The position numbers and the translations under genes were made by a program. Below are positions 1-4,868 of a stretch of 5,794 bases of DNA, piece after piece. Every line of letters starts with the position of its first letter. The stretch's first letter is position 1. The stretch is from Pseudarthrobacter sp. (GTDB taxonomy: Bacteria > Actinomycetota > Actinomycetes > Actinomycetales > Micrococcaceae), in the NCBI GenBank assembly GCA_013362385.1, contig JABFWC010000276.1:1-5794 (forward strand), given 5' to 3'. A model generated the notes under the pieces. That model did no database searches. It had not been told where the DNA came from and worked only from the letters and a program-made list of their open reading frames with translations.

Positions 1-497
1 TCGGGCGTTGCCTTGCCGTACTTCTTGAGGATGCCCGGCTCGAGGGATCCGGCGTTGACGCCGATGCGGATGGAGGTGCCGTGGTCCTTGGCAGCCGCGG
101 CGATTTCCTTGACCTGGTCGTCAAACTTGCGGATGTTTCCCGGGTTCACGCGGACGGCGGCGCAACCGGCCTCGATGGCCGCGAACACGTACTTGGGCTG
201 GAAGTGGATGTCGGCAATGACCGGGATCTGGGACTTCCGGGCGATGATGGGCAACGCCTCCGCGTCGTCCGCGGAGGGGCAGGCCACGCGGACAATGTCG
301 CAGCCGGAAGCCGTCAGCTCAGCGATCTGCTGCAGCGTGGCGTTGATGTCCGTGGTGGGCGTGGTGGTCATGGACTGCACGCTGATGGGGTAATCCGAAC
401 CAACCCCCACTGAACCGACCTTGATCTGGCGCGTCTTGCGGCGCGGGGCAAGGACGGGCGGCGGTGCGGACGGCATTCCCAGGCTGACCGAGGTCAC
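1..497 (-). CDS. ispG: 4-hydroxy-3-methylbut-2-enyl diphosphate synthase IspG (GcpE), N-terminal part, gene runs off the left edge
   Basis: IspG reductively converts the cyclic diphosphate MEcPP to HMBPP, the penultimate step of the MEP isoprenoid pathway, in the cytoplasm. The 165 visible codons show a short Pro/Arg-rich leader (residues 9-24), then the conserved barrel sequence with [10 protein letters not shown] (37-46), [37 protein letters not shown] and [11 protein letters not shown], which is diagnostic of the family. The 4Fe-4S cysteines and C-terminal domain lie outside the window. I chose the GTG at 497 because AAGGAG stands five bases upstream of it; the ATG at codon 8 is an alternative, with no comparable ribosome site checked. 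It is the last visible gene of the - strand series, 40 bases after the yciI-like gene. In other actinobacteria it usually follows the M50 protease directly, whereas three genes intervene here. Confidence 0.97.
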   Translation of the reverse strand, partial: MTSVSLGMPSAPPPVLAPRRKTRQIKVGSVGVGSDYPISVQSMTTTPTTDINATLQQIAELTASGCDIVRVACPSADDAEALPIIARKSQIPVIADIHFQPKYVFAAIEAGCAAVRVNPGNIRKFDDQVKEIAAAAKDHGTSIRIGVNAGSLEPGILKKYGKATP

Positions 498-502
498 GTG
501 GA

Positions 503-508
503 CTCCTT
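503..508 (-). promoter_or_regulatory. Shine-Dalgarno AAGGAG deciding the ispG GTG start
   Basis: On the - strand AAGGAG is followed by TCCAC and then the GTG at 497, a five-base spacing. It lies in the 40-base gap after the yciI-like stop codon. It supports the GTG as the true start and translation of ispG from a longer upstream transcript rather than a leaderless one. Confidence 0.8.
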
Positions 509-537
509 GAGTTGAAGCGGTATGGAGGAGGCGGCGG

Positions 538-831
538 CTACGCGGCGAGCCCGGCGAACATGCCGATCACCGGCGACCATTCGGTGATGCGGATTCCGGC
601 GATGACGTCCACGGCCGCGTAGGGATCCTGCTTAAGGATCGAGTTGAGTGTGGCCTCGTCTGCGGTCTTGAAGATCAGCAGGGCGCCGGCACCGTCACCG
701 TAGGGGCCGCTGGCCAGGATGACGCCGTCCTGCGCCAGGTTGCCGCTCCACTCGCGGTGCGCGGGCCGGATCTCGTTGCGGGCTTCGGTGGAGTTGGCGG
801 CATAAACATACTCAACGGCAAAAACTGTCAT
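538..831 (-). CDS. YciI-like (YCII-related) small protein
   Basis: This 97-residue protein has the size and pattern of the YCII family, a dimeric ferredoxin-like alpha/beta barrel. Residues 3-10 form a first strand (VFAVEYVY), R22 and H25 sit in the first helix (IRPAHREW), D35-G36 and the ASGPYGD turn (40-46) follow, then a strand ALLIFKTAD and a C-terminal [14 protein letters not shown] segment. The His and Asp correspond to the conserved pair proposed as active-site residues in YciI proteins. The biochemical reaction of most members is unknown, so no substrate is assigned. The gene lies between the SatD-linked membrane protein gene (51-base gap) and ispG (40-base gap), all in the same direction. 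Its ATG has only a weak purine-rich AGGG seven bases upstream; a TAGGGT hexamer six bases before the ATG could equally be a -10 element. It terminates with TAG. Confidence 0.88.
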   Translation of the reverse strand: MTVFAVEYVYAANSTEARNEIRPAHREWSGNLAQDGVILASGPYGDGAGALLIFKTADEATLNSILKQDPYAAVDVIAGIRITEWSPVIGMFAGLAA

Positions 832-882
832 ACCGCTACCCTATCGCCATGGCTGGCTTCGCACGCATCCGGCGGCTTGTCC

Positions 883-1410
883 TCACCGCAGGAACAGAAC
901 CTTGACGGCGGCGGCCGTTCCGGCCGCCCACAGCATCGAGGCCAGCGTCCCGATGATGAAGCGCTCCGCGGCCACGGGGGTTTCCTTCAGCTCGGCGAAC
1001 CGGCCCAGGCCCTTGACGGCGACGATATAGGCAATGACCACGGGCTGGCCGGTGAGGATGGCCAGGCAGACCCCCAGCCGCTCCAGGACGCCGATGATGG
1101 CGCCTCCGCGCAGGATGCGCTGGCCATGGGCAGGGGCCTGGGCGGCGGGGAGGTCCGACGCCGGCTGGTCGGGCGCCGCGGTCAGCTCGCCGTCGACGGA
1201 CTGGCCGCCGCCGTCAACGGCGTCACGGGCGGCCGGATCGACGGTGACGTCCGCGGCGGGATCCTCAGCCATCCGACTGGCGTCCTGGGCGGCCTTCGCG
1301 GCGTCCGCCCTGTCATCAATGGTCCTGGCGAGCTTGAACACCAGCGCCGTCACTGGCCAGCCGGCGAATCCGGCGACCACCAGGGCGGCGGCAATCCACA
1401 GTGCGTCCAT
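883..1410 (-). CDS. Small integral membrane protein, SatD partner, resembling the C-terminal module of DUF3307 proteins
   Basis: No characterised function is known to me. The 175 residues divide into three parts: an N-terminal membrane helix (about 4-27) ending in KLAR, an acidic Ala/Asp/Pro-rich linker (about 31-97) that looks disordered, and a conserved C-terminal membrane region (98-175). That region begins with RILRGG and IGVLER (106-111), has a helix around LAILTGQPVVIAYIV (116-130), then KGLGRFAEL (133-141), and ends with AERFIIGTLAS (148-158) and a last helix. From memory, the LER - K..RF.E - IGTL.S pattern matches the C-terminal part of DUF3307 proteins, while the N-terminal DUF3307 domain itself is absent here. 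A strong ribosome site (GGAGGAGGAG, 1415-1424) precedes the ATG. It follows the SatD gene by 54 bases with no visible terminator, so the two are probably cotranscribed. The family match is inference; the membrane nature is well supported. Confidence 0.85.
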   Translation of the reverse strand: MDALWIAAALVVAGFAGWPVTALVFKLARTIDDRADAAKAAQDASRMAEDPAADVTVDPAARDAVDGGGQSVDGELTAAPDQPASDLPAAQAPAHGQRILRGGAIIGVLERLGVCLAILTGQPVVIAYIVAVKGLGRFAELKETPVAAERFIIGTLASMLWAAGTAAAVKVLFLR

Positions 1411-1414
1411 GGGA

Positions 1415-1424
1415 CTCCTCCTCC
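1415..1424 (-). promoter_or_regulatory. Strong Shine-Dalgarno of the membrane protein gene
   Basis: The - strand reads GGAGGAGGAG, TCCC, then ATG at 1410. The tandem GGAG copies leave 4-10 bases before the start, covering optimal spacing. This is the strongest ribosome site in the window and contrasts with satD just upstream, which has none. Confidence 0.8.
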
Positions 1425-1464
1425 AGGGTCGTCATCCGCGCCCCTGCCCCGGACAGGGCGCGCC

Positions 1465-2172
1465 TCATTCCCGCGGGGCGGAAATAAGCGAATGGGCGTA
1501 TTCCAGCAGCATGGCCGCAGCAGGCCGTGCGGCCCATTCTTCCTGCCATCCGGAGCGGAAGACGGTACGGCTCACCGACTGCTCCGTAATTCCAAGCTCC
1601 AGGGCCACCTGCTTCTGGCTTCCGTGCCGGCCGGGCCCCCGCCGACGCAAGGCATCCACTACCCGCCATTGGGCGTCCGTCCGTTCCTGGACGAGCCGGC
1701 CCAGTAACCGCAGCACCGCTTCGGCATTGGCGCACGCCTTCACCGCCTCCTCCGCCCGGATCGCTCCGTTACCGGCAATACTGCCTGCCACCACCGACAA
1801 CGGAACCTGGGGCCCCGCCGCTTTGGCGAGTTCGACGGCCTTCCGGGCAGCAACGAATGCCGTCCCCGTACCCTCGCGCGGGCTGGCGCCCGGGGGAATG
1901 GACACTGTTCCCACACCGATGCCCACATACCAGCGTCCTTCCCGGAGAACCTGGAGGGCGATGGCCACCACGGTTGCCGGGTCCGGCACCACCCCCTGCA
2001 CCTCATCGCCGACGGAGCGTTCGAAGACAGGCGGGTCAGGGGCAGGCCGGTCAGGAGCAGACCTGCGCGGCTCCAAGTGCGCCAGGTCGAGGCCGGCCAG
2101 TCCGGAAAGAAGGCTCGGCACCCGGTCCACATCCCCGGTGCTGCCACGCTGGTCGATGGTCATCACGAACAT
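1465..2172 (-). CDS. SatD-family protein: cyclase-like N-terminal region plus C-terminal helix-turn-helix
   Basis: The 235-residue protein matches the SatD family, named after a gene of the Streptococcus mutans acid-tolerance sat operon; its molecular function is not established. Visible landmarks in family order: MTIDQRGS (4-11), a Pro/Arg-rich stretch (34-48), VGDEVQGVV (54-62), WYVGIGVGTV (81-90), GTAFVAARKAVELAK (103-117), then W169 and a helix-turn-helix at about 185-206 (QKQVALELGITEQSVSR). The helix-turn-helix suggests DNA binding. D7, D56 and the GIGVG loop resemble class III nucleotide cyclase motifs, which is inference. The ATG at 2172 is the furthest possible start, because an in-frame TGA lies at 2178-2176; GTG 2166 and ATG 2163 are alternatives. 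No Shine-Dalgarno is seen; a promoter placed for leaderless transcription supports 2172. Downstream lies its membrane partner. Automated annotation could call it hypothetical or a regulator. Confidence 0.85.
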   Translation of the reverse strand: MFVMTIDQRGSTGDVDRVPSLLSGLAGLDLAHLEPRRSAPDRPAPDPPVFERSVGDEVQGVVPDPATVVAIALQVLREGRWYVGIGVGTVSIPPGASPREGTGTAFVAARKAVELAKAAGPQVPLSVVAGSIAGNGAIRAEEAVKACANAEAVLRLLGRLVQERTDAQWRVVDALRRRGPGRHGSQKQVALELGITEQSVSRTVFRSGWQEEWAARPAAAMLLEYAHSLISAPRE

Positions 2173-2178
2173 GCATCA

Positions 2179-2207
2179 ACCGTATATGACTGATTATCAA
2201 CAATCAA
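2179..2207 (-). promoter_or_regulatory. Candidate leaderless promoter of satD
   Basis: On the - strand TTGATT (2207-2202) is followed after 17 bases by TACGGT (2184-2179), fitting the actinobacterial TAnnnT -10. The -10 ends six bases before the ATG at 2172, so transcription would begin at or next to the start codon. The gene has no Shine-Dalgarno, which agrees. The surrounding 2173-2216 is only about one-third G+C, in strong contrast to the flanking coding regions. It is a pattern match only. Confidence 0.5.
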
Positions 2208-2210
2208 TCA
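2191..2210. promoter_or_regulatory. Candidate operator in the satD promoter: dyad and direct repeats of AATCA/TGATT
   Basis: TGATT (2191-2195) and AATCA (2202-2206) form an inverted repeat with six bases between the arms, so arm centres are about one helical turn apart. A further AATCA (2206-2210) makes a direct repeat, and TGATTATCA (2191-2199) is itself palindromic around its central T. The sites sit between and over the proposed -35 and -10 of satD, a position suited to repression. The helix-turn-helix of SatD is the obvious candidate ligand (inference). Confidence 0.4.
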
Positions 2211-2215
2211 ATTTT

Positions 2216-2237
2216 GGCTGATGCCGGAGAATCAGCC
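2216..2237 (-). terminator. Hairpin after the M50 protease gene, possible U-tract-less terminator
   Basis: GGCTGAT (2216-2222) and ATCAGCC (2231-2237) form a perfect 7-bp stem with an eight-base loop. It begins 12 bases after the protease stop codon on the - strand and precedes the satD promoter. On that strand it is followed by AAAATTGATT, not by a T-run, so it is not a canonical intrinsic terminator. Actinobacterial hairpin terminators without U-tracts have been proposed; an RNA-stabilising or protein-binding role is equally possible. Confidence 0.4.
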
Positions 2238-2249
2238 GTTGAGCGGTGA

Positions 2250-3581
2250 TCACCCGAAAAGGTTGACGGGCTTGACGATGTCCGCGTAGATCAGCAGGAC
2301 ACTCATGCCCATCAGCAGGGCAGCCACCACATACGTGACCGGCAGGAGCTTGGCGATGTCGAAGGCCCCCGGGTCCGGGCGCCCCCGCAGCCTGGCCACC
2401 TGGCGGCGGGCACCTTCGTACAGCGCTCCGGCAACATGGCCGCCGTCGAGCGGCAGCAGGGGGACCAGGTTGAAAACGGCCAGGGCGAAGTTCAGGCCTG
2501 CCAGCAGGCCAACCAGCGTGGCCAGCCGGGACTGCAGCGGCACCGCTTCCATGGCCGCGACTTCACCCGCCACCCGGCCCACGCCCACTACGCTGATGGG
2601 GCCGTTGGGGTCGCGAGGTTCCTCGCTGAAGGCGGCCTTGGCCACGCCCACCACGCGGGCTGGCAGGTTGAACACCACGCCGGCCACCTGGCGGATGTTC
2701 TTCCCGGCCATGGGCAGGACGGACGACGCCGGCTGGGGCACGAGCGCAGTCTGCGCACCGATGCCGAGGAATCCGACGTCCTGGTACTGCAGGGTGCCGG
2801 CAGCGTCAGTGGCCTGCCGCCCGTCGGGTCCCACCACAGGCCGGGCCGAGAGTACCGGGGTCACGGTGGTGGACACGGCAGCGCCGTCGCGTTCTACCGT
2901 GACGGCCACCTCCCGCCCGGCCGAGGCACGGATCCATTCGGTCAGCTGCGCCCAGCTGGTGACAGCCTTGCCGTCGAAGGAGGTGATGGTGTCGTTGGGT
3001 TTGAGCCCGGCGGCCGCGGCGGGTGTCAGCCGGCAGTCGGCCGAGTCGGGGTCCACGGTTTCGCCGGCCGCCACCTGGCATTTGGAGACATCGGCGATGG
3101 TGGTGGTGGCCGTGGCAACGCCAAAGCCCATCAGCAGGACGGCCGTCAGGAGCAGTCCAAGCACCATGTTCATGGCCGGGCCGCCGAGCATCACGATGAT
3201 CTTCTTCCAGACCGGCAGGCGGTAGAACACCCGGTTTTCGTCGCCCGGCCCCACCTCCTCGTGTGCCATGGAGCGGGCCTCCGTGGCCAGGGTCTGGAAC
3301 ATCCCGGTGCTGGAGGGCCGGACCGTTCCGTCCACCTTGTTCGGCGGGTACATGCCGATCATGGAGACGTAGCCGCCGAGCGGGACGGCCTTGACCCCGT
3401 ATTCGGTCTCGCCTTTCCGCCGGGACCAGAGGGTGGGCCCGAAGCCGATCATGTACTTGGTGACGCGCACGTTGAAGAGCTTGGCCGGGACCAGGTGGCC
3501 CACCTCGTGGAGCGCGATGGACACAGCGATGCCGACCGCGACGAAGACGACACCGAGGATGAAGAGTAGGACAGGGGTCAT
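2250..3581 (-). CDS. M50 family intramembrane site-2 zinc metalloprotease (Rip1/RseP type)
   Basis: The 443-residue protein belongs to the site-2 proteases that cut membrane-spanning anti-sigma factors and other single-pass substrates inside the bilayer. The first membrane helix (about 4-30) carries the zinc motif HEVGH (H25, E26, H29). A GGYVSM segment (69-74) and a second helix (about 127-155, containing GGPAMN) follow. An extracytoplasmic PDZ-like domain lies at roughly 185-245 (GLKPNDTITSFDGKAV). The later helix contains NLVPLLPLDGGH (371-382), whose D379 is the third zinc ligand, and a last helix ends the protein. All catalytic residues are present. It is somewhat longer than mycobacterial Rip1 (about 400 residues). 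Two cysteines, C168 and C183, lie just before the PDZ domain and could form an extracytoplasmic disulfide. It starts 17 bases after dxr; AGGAAG over the dxr stop is 13 bases from the ATG, so coupling with dxr is likely. The specific substrate here is unknown. Confidence 0.95.
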   Translation of the reverse strand: MTPVLLFILGVVFVAVGIAVSIALHEVGHLVPAKLFNVRVTKYMIGFGPTLWSRRKGETEYGVKAVPLGGYVSMIGMYPPNKVDGTVRPSSTGMFQTLATEARSMAHEEVGPGDENRVFYRLPVWKKIIVMLGGPAMNMVLGLLLTAVLLMGFGVATATTTIADVSKCQVAAGETVDPDSADCRLTPAAAAGLKPNDTITSFDGKAVTSWAQLTEWIRASAGREVAVTVERDGAAVSTTVTPVLSARPVVGPDGRQATDAAGTLQYQDVGFLGIGAQTALVPQPASSVLPMAGKNIRQVAGVVFNLPARVVGVAKAAFSEEPRDPNGPISVVGVGRVAGEVAAMEAVPLQSRLATLVGLLAGLNFALAVFNLVPLLPLDGGHVAGALYEGARRQVARLRGRPDPGAFDIAKLLPVTYVVAALLMGMSVLLIYADIVKPVNLFG

Positions 3582-3598
3582 GGAGGTGCTGCTGCTTC

Positions 3599-4783
3599 CT
3601 AGAGGCTGCTGACTGCTAAACGTTCGTGGGCGCGGGCGCGTGCCCAGCTTTCAGCATCCAGCACCGATTCCACCGTCAGCCCGGAGGAACCTGAATGTTC
3701 GCTGAGCACGTCCTCCACCGTATCCACGATGTCGGTGAACCTGATGCGGCCGGCGTGGAACGCGGTGACCGCTTCCTCGTTGGCGGCATTGAAGACCGCG
3801 GGGAAGGTGCTGCCCTGCCTGGCCGCGTCCTTGGCCAGGTCGACGGCGGGGAACGCCGTCACGTCGAGCGGCTCGAACGTCCACGTGGCTGCGCGGGTCC
3901 AGTCGCAGGCCGGGGCGGCGTTGGCCACCCGGTGCGGCCAGCCGAGTCCGAGGGCGATGGGCAGGCGCATGTCCGGCGGGGAGGCCTGGGCTATGGTCGA
4001 GCCGTCGATGAACTGGACCATGGAGTGGACCACGGACTGGGGATGGACCACCACGTCGATCCGGTCCAGCGGGATGTCGAACAGCAGATGGGCCTCGATG
4101 ACTTCCAGGCCCTTGTTGACCAGGGTGGCCGAGTTGGTGGTGACCATGACGCCCATGTCCCAGGTGGGATGGGCCAGCGCCTCCTGGGGGGTGACCTCGT
4201 GGAGCGCTTCCCGGGTCCGGCCGCGGAAGGGACCGCCGGACGCCGTGAGGACGAGTTTCTCCACTTCGCCCGCGCTGCCGGAGCGCAGGCACTGCGCAAT
4301 CGCCGAATGCTCCGAGTCCACGGGAACGATCTGCCCGTCGCGCGCCGCCGCCTTGACCAGGCTGCCGCCCACAATCAGGGACTCCTTGTTGGCCAGCGCC
4401 AGCGTGGCGCCAGCGTGCAGGGCCGCCAGCGTCGGCGCCAGGCCGATCGAACCGGTGATGCCGTTAAGGACCACGTCCGCGGGAACGGCCGCGATCCGGG
4501 TTGAAGCGTCCGGGCCCGAGATGATCTCCGGCCGGTAGCCGCGGCGGCCCGCGGCCATGGCCGCCTCGGCGATGAGTGCGGCCAGCCGGGCGGGGTCTCC
4601 GCCGGCGATGCCGACGGCGGCGGCCCCGGTGTGGACAGCCTGCCGGGCCAGCAGTTCCAGGTTCCCCCCGCCGGCACTGAGTGCCACCACCTCGAAAAGG
4701 TGCGGGGCGCCGTCGACGACGTCAAGCGCCTGGGTGCCGATGGAACCAGTGGATCCGAGGAGGACGATTCTGCGTGGCTGCAT
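3599..4783 (-). CDS. dxr: 1-deoxy-D-xylulose 5-phosphate reductoisomerase
   Basis: Dxr (IspC) rearranges and reduces DXP to MEP with NADPH and a divalent metal, the committed step of the MEP isoprenoid pathway and the target of fosmidomycin. The 394 residues are of normal length. GSTGSIG (10-16) is the NADPH loop, [11 protein letters not shown] (130-140) follows, and the metal ligands are D156 and E158 in PVDSEHSA and E227 in [10 protein letters not shown]. Substrate-site residues are seen at SGGPF (182-186), H206-W209 in HPTWDMG, and N223-K224. [11 protein letters not shown] (269-279) and the C-terminal helical domain are intact. The ATG at 4783 is the furthest possible start because an in-frame TAA stands at 4789-4787. 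There is no Shine-Dalgarno; a -10-like GATACT six bases upstream suggests leaderless translation. It is first in the - strand series, 17 bases before the protease gene and divergent from the LMF gene. Confidence 0.98.
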   Translation of the reverse strand: MQPRRIVLLGSTGSIGTQALDVVDGAPHLFEVVALSAGGGNLELLARQAVHTGAAAVGIAGGDPARLAALIAEAAMAAGRRGYRPEIISGPDASTRIAAVPADVVLNGITGSIGLAPTLAALHAGATLALANKESLIVGGSLVKAAARDGQIVPVDSEHSAIAQCLRSGSAGEVEKLVLTASGGPFRGRTREALHEVTPQEALAHPTWDMGVMVTTNSATLVNKGLEVIEAHLLFDIPLDRIDVVVHPQSVVHSMVQFIDGSTIAQASPPDMRLPIALGLGWPHRVANAAPACDWTRAATWTFEPLDVTAFPAVDLAKDAARQGSTFPAVFNAANEEAVTAFHAGRIRFTDIVDTVEDVLSEHSGSSGLTVESVLDAESWARARAHERLAVSSL

Positions 4784-4789
4784 TGGTTA

Positions 4790-4795
4790 AGTATC
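4790..4795 (-). promoter_or_regulatory. Candidate -10 element of dxr, leaderless arrangement
   Basis: The - strand reads GATACT, then six bases, then the dxr ATG at 4783. The key -10 positions (A at second, T at sixth) are present. A -35 17 bases upstream would be GCGGCA, only a weak match to TTGACA. The lack of any Shine-Dalgarno and the TAA right before the start favour a leaderless message, but the evidence is a short pattern. Confidence 0.35.
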
Positions 4796-4820
4796 CCGCA
4801 CGGCTCCTGGCGTGCCGCGC

Positions 4821-4839
4821 CTTGACCTGCTCCTTGACC
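4821..4839 (+). repeat. Direct repeat CTTGACC x2 in the divergent promoter region
   Basis: CTTGACC occurs at 4821-4827 and again at 4833-4839, with a 12-base period and five bases (TGCTC) between. The second copy contains the proposed -35 of the LMF gene. The first copy may be an activator site, an alternative -35 or chance. Confidence 0.6.
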
Positions 4840-4861
4840 ACGGGGCGGCCCGGCGTAACGT
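4834..4861 (+). promoter_or_regulatory. Candidate leaderless promoter of the LMF-like gene
   Basis: TTGACC (4834-4839), 16 bases, then TAACGT (4856-4861): five of six -35 consensus bases and a TAnnnT -10. The -10 ends seven bases before the GTG at 4869, so RNA would begin at or near that start codon. This arrangement places the upstream in-frame GTG codons (4812, 4860) outside the message and so helps choose the start. Confidence 0.5.
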
Positions 4862-4868
4862 GGATTTC

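Noticed and set aside
757..1707. Further + strand frame (316 codons) over yciI, the membrane gene and satD
   Set aside because: It crosses three - strand genes and two intergenic gaps, with Gly/Arg/Pro-rich low-complexity translation.
538..2172. Recent mobile element carrying the three-gene cassette
   Set aside because: No transposase, integrase, terminal repeats or target duplication is visible, and coding composition matches the neighbours apart from the short AT-rich promoter.
1465..2172. Conventional MarR-type regulator
   Set aside because: Only the C-terminal helix-turn-helix is present; the GDE, GIGVG and GTAFVAAR motifs before it fit the SatD pattern, not a winged-helix MarR dimer.
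1034..2221. Long + strand open frame (395 codons) opposite satD and the membrane gene
   Set aside because: Its translation is Ser/Arg/Thr/Ala-rich without domains, and it lies antisense to two genes with clear family motifs; long shadow frames are expected at this G+C.
2436..3569. Long + strand open frame (377 codons) opposite the site-2 protease
   Set aside because: The Gly/His/Arg-rich translation has no recognisable motif, while the - strand protein has complete zinc ligands and a PDZ domain.
4812..4868. Upstream in-frame GTG starts (4812, 4860) for the LMF gene
   Set aside because: They add residues not resembling the family N-terminus, have no ribosome site, and lie upstream of or within the proposed -10.
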